DNA of 64,000 nt from Oscillospiraceae bacterium (GTDB taxonomy: Bacteria > Bacillota > Clostridia > Oscillospirales > Ruminococcaceae). A model generated the notes under the pieces. That model saw only the letters and a list, made by a program, of their open reading frames with translations, was not told the DNA's origin and made no database searches. Positions 31,526 through 40,068 of the stretch are shown here, in pieces. The DNA lies in assembly GCA_017396665.1 (NCBI GenBank), contig JAFQLH010000077.1, forward strand, positions 1-64,000, in the 5' to 3' direction. The position numbers and the translations under genes were made by a program. Position 1 is the first letter of the stretch, and every line of letters starts with the position of its first letter.

Positions 31526-31554
31526 TTGACAAAAGCATACCGTTGTGATATAAT
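31526..31554 (+). promoter_or_regulatory. Perfect-consensus promoter of tRNA-Leu(UAG)
   Basis: TTGACA (31526-31531), 17-bp spacer, TATAAT (31549-31554); the tRNA begins 18 bases later. Confidence 0.9.
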
Positions 31555-31572
31555 AATTGAGTTGTGAATAAT

Positions 31573-31656
31573 GCGGGTGTGGTGAAATTGGCAGACACGA
31601 TAGATTTAGGTTCTATTGCCGAAAGCGTGCAGGTTCAAGTCCTGTCACCCGCACCA
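31573..31656 (+). tRNA. tRNA-Leu (anticodon UAG)
   Basis: 84-nt class II tRNA with the CCA end encoded. The acceptor stem is GCGGGTG/CACCCGC with discriminator A; the anticodon stem ATAGA/TCTAT encloses the loop TTTAGGT, giving anticodon UAG. A variable arm and the T-arm GGTTCAAGTCC follow. It is followed by two tandem copies of a unit that begins with its own last 18 bases. Confidence 0.95.
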
Positions 31657-31835
31657 TATAAACGTAGTGAGCCCAAGGATGTGAGGCTTACTGCGATTTT
31701 ATTTTGGTGAAACACGGGCTTGAACCTGTGGGGCAACGTCCTGTCACCCGCACCATAAAACGTAGTGAGCTGAAGGAAGTGAGGCTTACTGCGTTTTTAT
31801 TTTGGTGAAAAACGTGCTTGAACCTGTGTTGACAG
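31639..31835 (+). repeat. Tandem ~99-bp repeat containing the tRNA-Leu 3' end and a hairpin terminator
   Basis: Unit 1 (31639-31737) starts with the last 18 bases of the tRNA; unit 2 starts at 31738 with the same 18 bases (31738-31755), offset 99 bp. Both units then contain a CGTAGTGAGC/GCTTACTGCG hairpin with a T-tract (31663-31705 and 31761-31804), TTTTGGTGAAA, and an inverted copy of the T-loop (GCTTGAACCTGTG at 31718-31730 and 31816-31828). The hairpins probably act as tRNA terminators. This fills the stretch between the tRNA and the lipoprotein operon; no protein gene is seen here. Confidence 0.85.
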
Positions 31836-31868
31836 ATTACTAACCTTACCACCTGTCATACAAAAGTA

Positions 31869-31896
31869 AAAAGCCTTTCTGATTCGGAAAGGCTTT
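31869..31896 (-). terminator. Terminator of the three-lipoprotein operon
   Basis: AAAGCCTTTC/GGAAAGGCTTT hairpin with a T-run on the minus strand, 34 bp downstream of the last gene's stop. Confidence 0.85.
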
Positions 31897-31929
31897 AATC
31901 TATTATTTACAATACAATGTTGTTGTTTT

Positions 31930-33051
31930 CTATCTTATACGCACACAGATTTCACCCGTTACGCAATCTACCGAGATATACTCCATAACATAACCGCTCT
32001 CTGTAGGTCTGTCAAGGATAAAATACCACTTTGGTGTACAGTTTACTTTCAAAGAGCTTTTATCTTCACTAGAAGACTGAACACCTATAGGCTCATACAT
32101 AAGCTCGATATCATTGATTTCAAGCTTCAGCTCAGGTGCAAGCTTGTCCTCCAGCAAATCGCACGCTCCCTTGAGCGAAAGCATTTTTTCAATGGGCTGT
32201 GCAGATACCGTTTCAAAACTCGGCGAAATACTAAGTACAACAGGTGTACCATCTTCGCGAATAATTGCATAGGAATTAAACACGGTCACTATAACACTGT
32301 TGCCATTATCGCCTTTGCCGTCGCCTATGCCTGAAACAAGGTTTCTTATCGCAACGCCCTTGTAGCTTTTCTGAAGGTCAATACGATACCATCCTATGTC
32401 CTCACGCTTATAGTTAATTGCATAATAACATTCAGCGTAATCCTCAGAGTCGTTTGTAAGCTTACATACCTTTTGTGAAAGGCTTTCAAGAAGCTCTATA
32501 CCGCTAGTTAGTCCTGAAGGCATTTCGCTATCTGTCAGTCTGTTGATGTATACATGCTCAATGCTGTCAAATTCGTTAGGATTTCCGATTGTGTCGTTAC
32601 AGTTCCATATTGTATATACCTTTGAGTTTGCGTATACGTCTGTGTTGATACCGTTTCCTGTTACCGATACTTCAGAATCTTCTACAGAGATTTCATACTC
32701 ACCGAAAATGCCAAAGCTTTGCGGAACTTTTTCTGCAACAGCTTTGTACCAATCAACGCTTGCTTCACCGTTGGTGTATTGAAGCTCGAGGTTATAGACG
32801 CCCTCAGGTTTCGGAATCTGCACAGACGACTGTTGCGGAAACGTGAATTTGGTATAGTCACATTCAAACACGGCATCAAAGCTACTGAGAATTTCTGACG
32901 GAGAAACGTATTCGTAATTCCCTGCCTCCTGCGAGCCGATATCCATGGTTTCTCCCCTGCCTGTATCGTTAGAAGCGTCACAGGAGCACAGGAGAGATAC
33001 AGAAAGAAGTATCGCAATGACAATTGCCATTCGTTTTCTGAAACGTGTCAT
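31930..33051 (-). CDS. Lipoprotein of unknown function (third gene of a related trio)
   Basis: 373 residues from the ATG at 33051, chosen because it follows the previous gene's stop by 19 bp and has AAGGAT upstream; a longer frame overlaps that gene. A lipoprotein signal ends at Cys24 (SLLCSC). No known domain is recognised. The C-terminal third has LKGACDLLEDKLAPELKLEINDIELMYEPI and ends with WYFILDR...EYISVDCVTGEICVRI. The same layout recurs in the two genes upstream, so the three are diverged paralogues; the closing segment recalls PepSY/YycI-like extracellular domains (inference). Confidence 0.75.
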   Translation of the reverse strand: MTRFRKRMAIVIAILLSVSLLCSCDASNDTGRGETMDIGSQEAGNYEYVSPSEILSSFDAVFECDYTKFTFPQQSSVQIPKPEGVYNLELQYTNGEASVDWYKAVAEKVPQSFGIFGEYEISVEDSEVSVTGNGINTDVYANSKVYTIWNCNDTIGNPNEFDSIEHVYINRLTDSEMPSGLTSGIELLESLSQKVCKLTNDSEDYAECYYAINYKREDIGWYRIDLQKSYKGVAIRNLVSGIGDGKGDNGNSVIVTVFNSYAIIREDGTPVVLSISPSFETVSAQPIEKMLSLKGACDLLEDKLAPELKLEINDIELMYEPIGVQSSSEDKSSLKVNCTPKWYFILDRPTESGYVMEYISVDCVTGEICVRIR

Positions 33052-33070
33052 AATCTGTATCCTTGAAATT

Positions 33071-34372
33071 TTAATCTTCCTTCTCGTATTGTTTTTCCTG
33101 AATGTACTTGAACTCAAATTCGCCGGACATAGAGTTGTAGCAGTATATATCTCCGTTCTGTGCGTCTACATAGATAACCTTTCTTGGAGAATATACACCC
33201 CACTTTGAACCTCCTGTACCTACTGTAAAGCACCAGTAAGGTCGTACGTTATGCTGAGGAGCAGGTTCGCCAAATTCGTCTAAAGGCTCGCGGTAACGAC
33301 AATATTTAAGACCTACCTCGGTTATTTTATAATTGCTGTTCGGTGAAAGTGTATCTTCCAGATGCAAAAGAGCGGCTTCAAGAGTTATTATCTTTTCTAC
33401 TTCCTGTTTTTCTGTCGGAAAAGGTGCAAACATTGTAAGATTTGCTATTTTGTCAGGTTCAATAATCTCAACTTTACAGGGATAAAGATACATACCGTCA
33501 GCATCAAGGTTAATCAGTTCGCCGTCGTTAATTGCAGGTGTTCCTTGGAAAAGCCATTCAAATGATATCATGTAGAAGCTTTCCCCTTTTTCATTTGTGA
33601 AAACATATACGGCATAAGGGACTACTCCGTCACAGCCGGGGAAAAACTTCATATAATCAGAGGTTATCTTCTTTGTAGCAAATTCGACTGCATCACTTAA
33701 TGAATACTGAGTTCCCGAAATATTGTATGATACGCCGTCGATGTTATCCTTGCCTATTATATAGACGTCAGGCTTTAAAGAAGCAAGTTTCAACCAGCTA
33801 TCTCCTTTATTCCGTGAATACAGCACATTGATATAGCCATCACTTTGAGCATAGATACTGTGGTGTTCATCTTCTTTAAGCTTCTTTTCCAGTTCCAGCA
33901 GTTCATCTTCCGTTATAGTCTCAAAATCAATGCCATCCAAGAAAACGTCTTTTTCATAATAAACGCTATATATTGTTCCATCAGGCTCGTCGATTACTAC
34001 ATCAATACGAGACTTATCATAGGATTCGCCCAGATACGTATCAACCAAATCCATGCAACGCTCCTTTGCGTTGACATTATTATCTTCAGGCATTCTGTAC
34101 TCAGTCATATTGTAAAGAGTATCACCGCAGACAATTTCAAAGTCATCAGGAAGCGTAAGATTCTGATATGTATTACCAATAACGTTTTTAGCTTCAGAAA
34201 CGGCATCTGCTACAGGCTTTATTTCAAGTCCTATTTCGTTATATTCTTTTGTTTCATCGGTATTATCTTTTTCTCTGCCAAAAACAAAAAACAGGATTAC
34301 TGCAATAAGAAGAATAACAAAAAAGCACACTATCACTAGTCTTACGTTTTTGTTTTTGAGTACTTTTTTCAT
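33071..34372 (-). CDS. Membrane-anchored extracellular protein of unknown function (second of trio)
   Basis: 433 residues starting MKKVLKNKN at 34372, directly behind a strong AGGAGGT; the longer frame is not needed. One N-terminal transmembrane helix (about 12-32, VRLVIVCFFVILLIAVILFFVFG) with no lipobox cysteine; the rest is extracellular, acidic and tyrosine-rich. The C-terminal module TLEAALLHLEDTLSPNSNYKITEVGLKYCRY...YWCFTVG...KVIYVDAQNGDIYCYNSM matches the two neighbouring genes in order and spacing. Function is unknown. Confidence 0.75.
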   Translation of the reverse strand: MKKVLKNKNVRLVIVCFFVILLIAVILFFVFGREKDNTDETKEYNEIGLEIKPVADAVSEAKNVIGNTYQNLTLPDDFEIVCGDTLYNMTEYRMPEDNNVNAKERCMDLVDTYLGESYDKSRIDVVIDEPDGTIYSVYYEKDVFLDGIDFETITEDELLELEKKLKEDEHHSIYAQSDGYINVLYSRNKGDSWLKLASLKPDVYIIGKDNIDGVSYNISGTQYSLSDAVEFATKKITSDYMKFFPGCDGVVPYAVYVFTNEKGESFYMISFEWLFQGTPAINDGELINLDADGMYLYPCKVEIIEPDKIANLTMFAPFPTEKQEVEKIITLEAALLHLEDTLSPNSNYKITEVGLKYCRYREPLDEFGEPAPQHNVRPYWCFTVGTGGSKWGVYSPRKVIYVDAQNGDIYCYNSMSGEFEFKYIQEKQYEKED

Positions 34373-34391
34373 TTTGTTTACCTCCTGAAGT

Positions 34392-35774
34392 TTATTGTTC
34401 CTGTTGCATATTCTCATCCGGTTCTGAAGAATAATATCTGAAATTACCACCGTCGATTGCATCTACATAACAGGTATATAGTCTTGAATCATTAGTATTA
34501 TAAAGGGTAATCTTCCATGAAGCTTTTGTCTCTCTCAAATTCTCCTCAGGAGGAACATTAGGGTCTTTGACTTGCATAGGACTATATACAAGTTCTGCAC
34601 GAGTTATCTTAAAAGAAACGTTGTCCGAAAGACCGTCTTCAACCGTTTTCAGAGCCTCCGCAAACGAGATACCTTCAGTATGTACCTGCTCGTCATAAAC
34701 AACAAGTGTTCTCGCCATGCCGTACAAATAATCGACTTCATTCGATTTAACCATACTTCCGTGTCCCATAAAGTAGCTGTAGCCTTCACCGCCACGCATT
34801 ATCGAGCCGTTTGTAATTGAATCAAACAGAATAGAATCAAGTGCATGAGTGGTATTGAACTGATAAGCGTACTTATCTCCCGTAAGCTCAATAACCTCAA
34901 CTTCGACAACTTTCATATCCATGCTCGACTTATGTGTCAGAGGAATTGAATTTACATATTCTTCGAAGAATTCTACAGCATCCCTTACCTTAACTGTATT
35001 TCCGTCAGTAAGCATATACTCAGCATCGGAATCAGGCTCAAGAGTACAAATTGACTTCCCGAAGAACCACGGACCAAAAGTTTCAAGGAACACGTCGTTT
35101 TCGCCACCGTTCTGCGTGTAATAGTAATCTGCCAAAACACCTCTGTTGAAGTTTGAAAGGTCACTTCCGACAGGACTTGTAAACTCAATAAAAATATTGT
35201 TTTCAGCCTGTGACTTTTGGTCAGAATCAAAATGTGGAGTATAGAAAAAAAGCTGCACATTCTCCTCGCCGTTTATTATTTTATCATAGCTTTCTTTTAC
35301 GGTTTTGCAAGTGCTTATAAGATTTCCCTGCTCGTCGTACTGAACATTTGAGTTCTCACCACAGTAAAAGAAGCAGTCATCGTAAAAGATTTCATCAGGG
35401 AAAATATATTCAAATGTATTCTTAAAATCCTCATAGAACGAAGCATTATCCTGTCTGGGACGGTAGCCTACTGTAAAGCTTGAAAAATGAGACATGCTTT
35501 TCGGAGCATTGCTTACAAAGGTATCTGCGACTAAAAAGCTTGTATTTTCCTGAATAATTGAAATTGCTTCTTCATCTGTATAATACACTATATCGTTTTG
35601 CTTCTGCTCACGTTCAGGATATTCCTTCAGTGTATCATACGAAGAATCAGAGAGCATTGAATCCTGTACCGACGATGATTTATCCCCACAATTCGAGCTG
35701 TCATGCGATGAACACGAGCATAGTGCAATCATACATAGTAAGATTATTAAGGTCTTCTTCCCTGCATTTTTCAT
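34392..35774 (-). CDS. Lipoprotein of unknown function (first of trio)
   Basis: 460 residues from MKNAGKKTL at 35774, behind AAGGAG. The lipoprotein signal ends at Cys21 (IALCSC), followed by a serine-rich linker. The C-terminal module FAEALKTVEDGLSDNVSFKITRAELVYSPM...ASWKITLYN...YTCYVDAIDGGNFRYYS parallels the other two members. It is the first gene of the operon, with 19-bp gaps between members. Function is unknown; a surface sensor or cell-envelope role is only a guess. Confidence 0.75.
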   Translation of the reverse strand: MKNAGKKTLIILLCMIALCSCSSHDSSNCGDKSSSVQDSMLSDSSYDTLKEYPEREQKQNDIVYYTDEEAISIIQENTSFLVADTFVSNAPKSMSHFSSFTVGYRPRQDNASFYEDFKNTFEYIFPDEIFYDDCFFYCGENSNVQYDEQGNLISTCKTVKESYDKIINGEENVQLFFYTPHFDSDQKSQAENNIFIEFTSPVGSDLSNFNRGVLADYYYTQNGGENDVFLETFGPWFFGKSICTLEPDSDAEYMLTDGNTVKVRDAVEFFEEYVNSIPLTHKSSMDMKVVEVEVIELTGDKYAYQFNTTHALDSILFDSITNGSIMRGGEGYSYFMGHGSMVKSNEVDYLYGMARTLVVYDEQVHTEGISFAEALKTVEDGLSDNVSFKITRAELVYSPMQVKDPNVPPEENLRETKASWKITLYNTNDSRLYTCYVDAIDGGNFRYYSSEPDENMQQEQ

Positions 35775-36005
35775 TTTAATAACTCCTTTCAAATTCAAGT
35801 ATAAGTAGAGACCGCTATCTTATATGGTCCTCTACAACATTTAAACTCCTGTTTGGGTGTTCTACTATATAAGAGTCTGAAAAGTCCGATTTGGTTGCAG
35901 TGGTGAAAAAATATTTTTTTGAAATTTCCAAGCGAGTGATATTACATTCTAAAAACTCCCCCACCCGCACAAAGCGGATTGGGGTAAAATAACAGCTTTC
36001 AGATA
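35775..36005. other. Upstream region of the lipoprotein operon
   Basis: No gene supported. An imperfect hairpin GTAGAGACC...GGTCCTCTAC spans 35806-35836 and would lie in the operon leader. A minus-strand TATAGT (35864-35869) could be a -10 box, but no matching -35 is present; a TGCAAC element further upstream would fit an ECF-type promoter only weakly. Confidence 0.4.
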
Positions 36006-36200
36006 TCACACCCTGAGCTTATTTACTAGCTTGTCGGTTTTGTTATCGAACACGAAAATATATTCACCGCAGGCTTCTAAGAAATACGAGCCGCCGTTCT
36101 TTATTTCGTCTGCGTTTCGCTCCAAGATAAAAAAAGAACGATACTCCTCGATTGCCTCGGTATAAATCGGGACATTGAACCAGCCTGCGTTATTACTTTG
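36006..36200 (-). pseudogene. Orphan 3' gene fragment next to tRNA-Leu(GAG)
   Basis: An open 64-codon frame ends with TGA at 36006-36008 and is closed upstream by TAG at 36201-36203, with no start codon. The product (AGWFNVPIYTEAIEEYRSFF, then ILERNADEIKNGGSYFLEAC, then GEYIFVFDNKTDKLVNKLRV) has protein-like composition and looks like the end of a real gene. I do not recognise the family. Bases 36108-36160 recur exactly at 36329-36381 next to the tRNA. Confidence 0.5.
36108..36160 (-). repeat. 53-bp exact direct repeat, copy inside the gene fragment
   Basis: Identical base for base to 36329-36381. In this copy the sequence is coding (EAIEEYRSFFILERNAD) within the fragment. Confidence 0.9.
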
Positions 36201-36261
36201 CTATTACCGAAGGCTTGCTTTCGCAGGCTCAGTTCTGCGTCGGTATGTTCGGTATAAAATA

Positions 36262-36290
36262 AAAAAGGATACCGAAATGGTATCCTTTTT
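36262..36290 (-). terminator. Terminator-like hairpin behind the tRNA 3'-end remnant
   Basis: AAAAAGGATACC/GGTATCCTTTTT with a T-run on the minus strand, directly downstream of a second copy of the tRNA-Leu CCA end. Confidence 0.75.
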
Positions 36291-36293
36291 ATT

Positions 36294-36330
36294 TGGTGCG
36301 GCAAACGGGACGCCCCACACGGGTTCAAGT
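36294..36330 (-). repeat. Truncated copy of the tRNA-Leu(GAG) 3' end
   Basis: 36294-36311 is identical to the last 18 bases of the tRNA (36399-36416). Next to it is an inverted T-loop sequence (CTTGAACCCGTG on the minus strand) joined through GTGGGGC. The same arrangement is found after tRNA-Leu(UAG) at 31718-31755. Confidence 0.85.
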
Positions 36331-36381
36331 CTGCGTTTCGCTCCAAGATAAAAAAAGAACGATACTCCTCGATTGCCTCGG
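36329..36381 (-). repeat. 53-bp exact direct repeat, copy beside tRNA-Leu(GAG)
   Basis: Matches 36108-36160 exactly. Here it forms one arm of the tRNA terminator hairpin rather than coding sequence. Confidence 0.9.
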
Positions 36382-36389
36382 AGTATCGT
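36359..36389 (-). terminator. Terminator of tRNA-Leu(GAG)
   Basis: ACGATACTCC/GGAGTATCGT stem followed on the minus strand by TCTTTTTTT, ten bases after the tRNA. Confidence 0.85.
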
Positions 36390-36398
36390 CGTTTTTTA

Positions 36399-36482
36399 TG
36401 GTGCGGCAAACGGGACTTGAACCCGTACGTCAAGGACACACGCCCCTCAAACGTGCCTGTCTGCCAATTCCAGCACTGCCGC
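36399..36482 (-). tRNA. tRNA-Leu (anticodon GAG)
   Basis: 84-nt class II tRNA with encoded CCA. The acceptor is GCGGCAG closed by TTGCCGC, with discriminator A; the anticodon stem CACGT/GCGTG encloses the loop TTGAGGG, giving anticodon GAG. The T-arm is GGGTTCAAGTCCC. Confidence 0.93.
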
Positions 36483-36523
36483 ATATGTTATTAAGTTTTT
36501 GCTCTCTTTGTGAGTGCTTTAAC

Positions 36524-36552
36524 ATTATAACACGTAATATAGGCAATGTCAA
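36524..36552 (-). promoter_or_regulatory. Perfect-consensus promoter of tRNA-Leu(GAG)
   Basis: Minus-strand TTGACA (36547-36552), 17-bp spacer, TATAAT (36524-36529). Confidence 0.9.
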
Positions 36553-36663
36553 GCCTTTTTTTGAAAAAAGTCGAGATTTTGCTTTTTGCACAGTTTATTT
36601 AAAATTTATTCCACAAAACCGACAAAACGCATAACTGTTTATTCTATTTTTCGCTTCGCTTTG

Positions 36664-36692
36664 TTGACAGCATAATATAACTATGATAAAAT
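36664..36692 (+). promoter_or_regulatory. Promoter of the oxidoreductase/GT-C operon
   Basis: TTGACA (36664-36669), 17-bp spacer, TAAAAT (36687-36692). A leader of about 90 nt precedes the ATG at 36788 and shows no strong hairpin. Confidence 0.8.
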
Positions 36693-36787
36693 TATCGTAG
36701 CATTTTAGTGGTGACTTATTGCCCACATTTTCCGTTATTATTGGTATGGGGCAGGTTACTTAATATTACTATAATGAGGCAAAGGCT

Positions 36788-38341
36788 ATGAAAAAAGCGA
36801 TAATTATCGGAGCCGGACCTGCGGGACTTACTGCGGCGTACGAGCTTCTTTCAAAAAACGAGGGGTACTCCGTTACTATCCTTGAGCAGTCGGCGGCAAT
36901 CGGTGGCATCTCTCAGACAGTTTCATATAACGGCAACAGAATGGACATAGGCGGTCACCGTTTCTTCTCAAAGAGCGAAGAGGTCAGAAAGATATGGCGT
37001 GAGCTTATGCCGCTTCAGAGTGCGCCATCTTATGATGACAAGGTTTTAGGCCGCAAGTCCGTACTTGAAAAGGGCAACGATGCGGACCCTGAGGTAAGCG
37101 ATGAGGTTATGCTCGTCAGAGAGAGGGTTTCGAGGATATACTACGGTGGGCATTTCTTTGACTACCCGATTTCTTTAAAGCCTGACACTATTAAGAATAT
37201 GGGTCTTATAACGACGATGCGTGCGGGGCTTAGCTATCTTTACGCCTGCTTATTCAAAAAGCCTGAGACAAATCTTGAGAACTTCTACATAAACCGTTTC
37301 GGCAAGGTCTTATACTCTATGTTCTTTGAGGGCTATACACAAAAGCTCTGGGGCAGGCATCCGAGGGAGATTTCTGCTGACTGGGGTGCACAGAGGGTCA
37401 AGGGGCTTTCTATTACGGCACTTATCAAGGACATCTTCTCGAAGCTTTTTAGAAAGGGCAAAAGCAGGAAGGTTGAGACTTCACTTATTGAGCAGTTCTG
37501 GTATCCTAAATACGGTCCGGGACAGCTTTGGGAGCTTATGGCAAGACGCATTGAGGAGCTTGGCGGAAGGATTCTTTTCGGGCACTCGGTAAAGGCTATT
37601 CACTGTGATGGCCGTCACATAGGATATGTTGAATGTGAGACAGAAAGCGGAAATGTGAAATTTGAGGGAGATATATTCTTCTCGTCGATGCCTGTAAACG
37701 AGCTTGTTTCCTCTATGGGAGACACGCCCTGCAATGTTGTCAGAAAGATTGCGAAGGGCTTGCCGTACAGGGATTTTGTCACTGTAGGGCTTTTGGTTGA
37801 CAGTCTTAATCTCAAAAACGAAACGGGCAGGAAGACTCTTTCTGATATTGTTCCTGACTGCTGGATATACGTTCAGGACACAGGCGTAAAGCTTGGCCGT
37901 ATTCAGATATTCAACAACTGGTCGCCGTACATGGTAAAAAAGCCTGAAGACACGGTATGGCTGGGGCTTGAATACTTCTGTGACGAGGGCGACGAATTCT
38001 GGTCGATGGACGAAAAGGAATGTACAGACTTCGCTGTTTCGGAGCTTGTCAGAATGGGCATTATTGAAAAGGGCGCTGTTCTTGATTCCCACAGGGAGAG
38101 AGTGAAGAAGGCTTATCCTGCTTACTTTGACACATACAAGTATTTTGACAGAGTGATAAAGTTCCTTGACAGCTTTGATAATCTCTACTGCATAGGCAGA
38201 AACGGTCAGCACCGCTACAACAACATGGACCACTCTATGCTGACGGCTATTGAGGCGGTAGGCTGTGCGGTTTCCGGCAAGAGAGACAGGCAGGACATCT
38301 GGAATGTTAACACAGAGAAGGAGTACCATGAACAAAAGTAA
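36788..38341 (+). CDS. NAD(P)/FAD-dependent amine-oxidase-fold oxidoreductase
   Basis: 517-residue flavoprotein of the UDP-galactopyranose mutase/protoporphyrinogen oxidase-like superfamily. The FAD site [13 protein letters not shown] is at 8-20, then [15 protein letters not shown] and [11 protein letters not shown]; the C-terminal [23 protein letters not shown] closes the flavin site. Similar proteins sit beside glycosyltransferases and act on sugars or lipid-linked substrates, which fits the downstream GT-C gene. The substrate is unknown. Its last 14 bases overlap the next gene. A 311-codon frame on the opposite strand is a shadow. Confidence 0.85.
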   Translation: MKKAIIIGAGPAGLTAAYELLSKNEGYSVTILEQSAAIGGISQTVSYNGNRMDIGGHRFFSKSEEVRKIWRELMPLQSAPSYDDKVLGRKSVLEKGNDADPEVSDEVMLVRERVSRIYYGGHFFDYPISLKPDTIKNMGLITTMRAGLSYLYACLFKKPETNLENFYINRFGKVLYSMFFEGYTQKLWGRHPREISADWGAQRVKGLSITALIKDIFSKLFRKGKSRKVETSLIEQFWYPKYGPGQLWELMARRIEELGGRILFGHSVKAIHCDGRHIGYVECETESGNVKFEGDIFFSSMPVNELVSSMGDTPCNVVRKIAKGLPYRDFVTVGLLVDSLNLKNETGRKTLSDIVPDCWIYVQDTGVKLGRIQIFNNWSPYMVKKPEDTVWLGLEYFCDEGDEFWSMDEKECTDFAVSELVRMGIIEKGAVLDSHRERVKKAYPAYFDTYKYFDRVIKFLDSFDNLYCIGRNGQHRYNNMDHSMLTAIEAVGCAVSGKRDRQDIWNVNTEKEYHEQK

Positions 38342-40064
38342 AGACAGGGCTCCCCTGATAATTTCAAAGGAACGCTTTGACGGGCTTTGGGGCTTGTTCT
38401 CAAGACACCCGTTCATTATAACGGCTGTTATCTGCGTATACCTGACAGGCTTCGGGTATCAGAATAACATGCTTTTAAAATACTTTACCGAGTTTACTGC
38501 GGCTGCTGTCATAGGCTTTTGCCTCTACAGGTGTATAAGGCGGCTGCTTGACAGACGCAGGAGCAAGGCTCTGGCGGTCGGGATATTCACACTCGAATGT
38601 GCGGTAAGCATTGTTATGGTAAAGCTGTATCTTGAGAGCGACAACAGGGCTGAGCTTGTATACGTACTTGGTGCGGGGGCGGTATGTCTGCTGGCACTAT
38701 TATGCATATGTGATTTTATTCATTATGGCAAGGGGTATCTCAGAAGGCTTGCGGTTATGACAATTTCGCTGTGGGGCTTGTGTGTGAGGCTTGGCTACGT
38801 GCTTGAGACACCTATCGTCAGACGTCAGAATGACGTTCATCAGTTCGGCGGACCTGACGGACATTCGGCATACATTGAATACATTGCTAAAAATCTTTCT
38901 TTCCCCGATGTTGACCCGACAACCGTATGGCAGTTTTATCATCCGCCTTTGCATCACAGCATTTGTGCGGTATGGCTGAGGCTTTTAAAGCTTATTGATA
39001 TTCCATATGATGTAGCCTGTGAGAGCTTACAGGCGGTATCGCTTTTCTGCTCGCTTTCCTGCATCATACTTTTCTACAAGCTTCTCAGATTTTTCAGGCT
39101 CAAAGGGCTTTCGCTTTCTGTTCCGTTTGCGATTGTTGTATTCCATCCGTCGCTTGTTATACTTTCGGGAAGCATAAACAACGACATTATGTCGGTTACC
39201 TTTATACTCGCTTCGGTATATATGACGGCAAGGTGGTACAAAGAGCCTTGCTTTAAGAACATAATAAAGCTCGCATTTTGCATCGGTCTTGGAATGATGA
39301 CAAAGCTTTCTGCGGGACTTGTTGCACCTGCGGTTGCGGTTGTATTTTTAATAGTACTTATAAAGAACCGCAGTCGATTCAAATCGCTGATGCTTCAGTT
39401 TTTGGCATTCGGCGGTGTATGTGCTCCGCTTGGGCTGTGGTGGGGAATACGAAACCTCATACGCTTTGGCACTCCACTTACCTATGTTCCGTCGCTTCCG
39501 ATAACGAGCGGTCAGTACATCGGTGACATACCGACAAGGACGAGGCTTTTTGATTTCAGCCTCTATCAGTTTTCCGACGTTTTTGAGCAGTGGACAGTAA
39601 AGACCTATCAGGAATTCAACCCGACGGTTGCTTTTCTCAAAAACTCGCTTTTCGGTGAACATATGAGGGCACTGACCTTCGAGGGATTTCTCATCGTTTA
39701 CCCCAAGACGCTGTTCTGGGTGGCAATGGCGCTTGCGGTAATAAGCTTTATTTCGCTTGTTGCGGTGCAGTTTTCAAGAGGCAACAGACCCGTTAAGCTT
39801 ATGCTCTTGATTCTTGAGGCAACCTTGCTCACAAGCTACTATAAATTCTGCTTTGAGTACCCGTTTATTTGTACCATGAATTTCAGGTATATCGTTCCCT
39901 GCCTGTTTATCGGCGCAGCGGCAATCGGTCTTGTTATGAAAAAGCTCGACGCTAAGGGAAATGCAGTCTGCCGTATATCACAGGTAGCTGTTACATTGCT
40001 GTCAGCCGTGATGTGCGTCATGAGCTTCCTTACCTACTTCGTGCTTATAAGCAGCCTCTCTTAA
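38328..40064 (+). CDS. GT-C fold membrane glycosyltransferase-like protein (family 39-like)
   Basis: 578 residues from the ATG at 38328, which has GGAG seven bases upstream and overlaps the oxidoreductase stop by 14 bp. About eleven hydrophobic segments surround a large loop after the second or third helix containing [20 protein letters not shown] and [18 protein letters not shown]. The acidic/His residues there fit the lipid-phosphate-sugar-using GT-C family (ArnT/PMT-like). It is predicted to transfer a sugar from a lipid carrier to a surface polymer or lipid together with the upstream flavoprotein; this is inference. Confidence 0.75.
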   Translation: MNKSKDRAPLIISKERFDGLWGLFSRHPFIITAVICVYLTGFGYQNNMLLKYFTEFTAAAVIGFCLYRCIRRLLDRRRSKALAVGIFTLECAVSIVMVKLYLESDNRAELVYVLGAGAVCLLALLCICDFIHYGKGYLRRLAVMTISLWGLCVRLGYVLETPIVRRQNDVHQFGGPDGHSAYIEYIAKNLSFPDVDPTTVWQFYHPPLHHSICAVWLRLLKLIDIPYDVACESLQAVSLFCSLSCIILFYKLLRFFRLKGLSLSVPFAIVVFHPSLVILSGSINNDIMSVTFILASVYMTARWYKEPCFKNIIKLAFCIGLGMMTKLSAGLVAPAVAVVFLIVLIKNRSRFKSLMLQFLAFGGVCAPLGLWWGIRNLIRFGTPLTYVPSLPITSGQYIGDIPTRTRLFDFSLYQFSDVFEQWTVKTYQEFNPTVAFLKNSLFGEHMRALTFEGFLIVYPKTLFWVAMALAVISFISLVAVQFSRGNRPVKLMLLILEATLLTSYYKFCFEYPFICTMNFRYIVPCLFIGAAAIGLVMKKLDAKGNAVCRISQVAVTLLSAVMCVMSFLTYFVLISSLS

Positions 40065-40068
40065 CACT

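Noticed and set aside
36101..36484. 127-codon minus-strand frame across tRNA-Leu(GAG)
   Set aside because: It begins inside the tRNA gene and reads through the terminator hairpins; only the separate frame 36006-36200 looks protein-like.
37481..38416. 311-codon open frame on the minus strand opposite the FAD oxidoreductase
   Set aside because: It lies antisense to an intact flavoprotein with clear motifs, has no ribosome binding site and mirrors the codon bias of the real gene.
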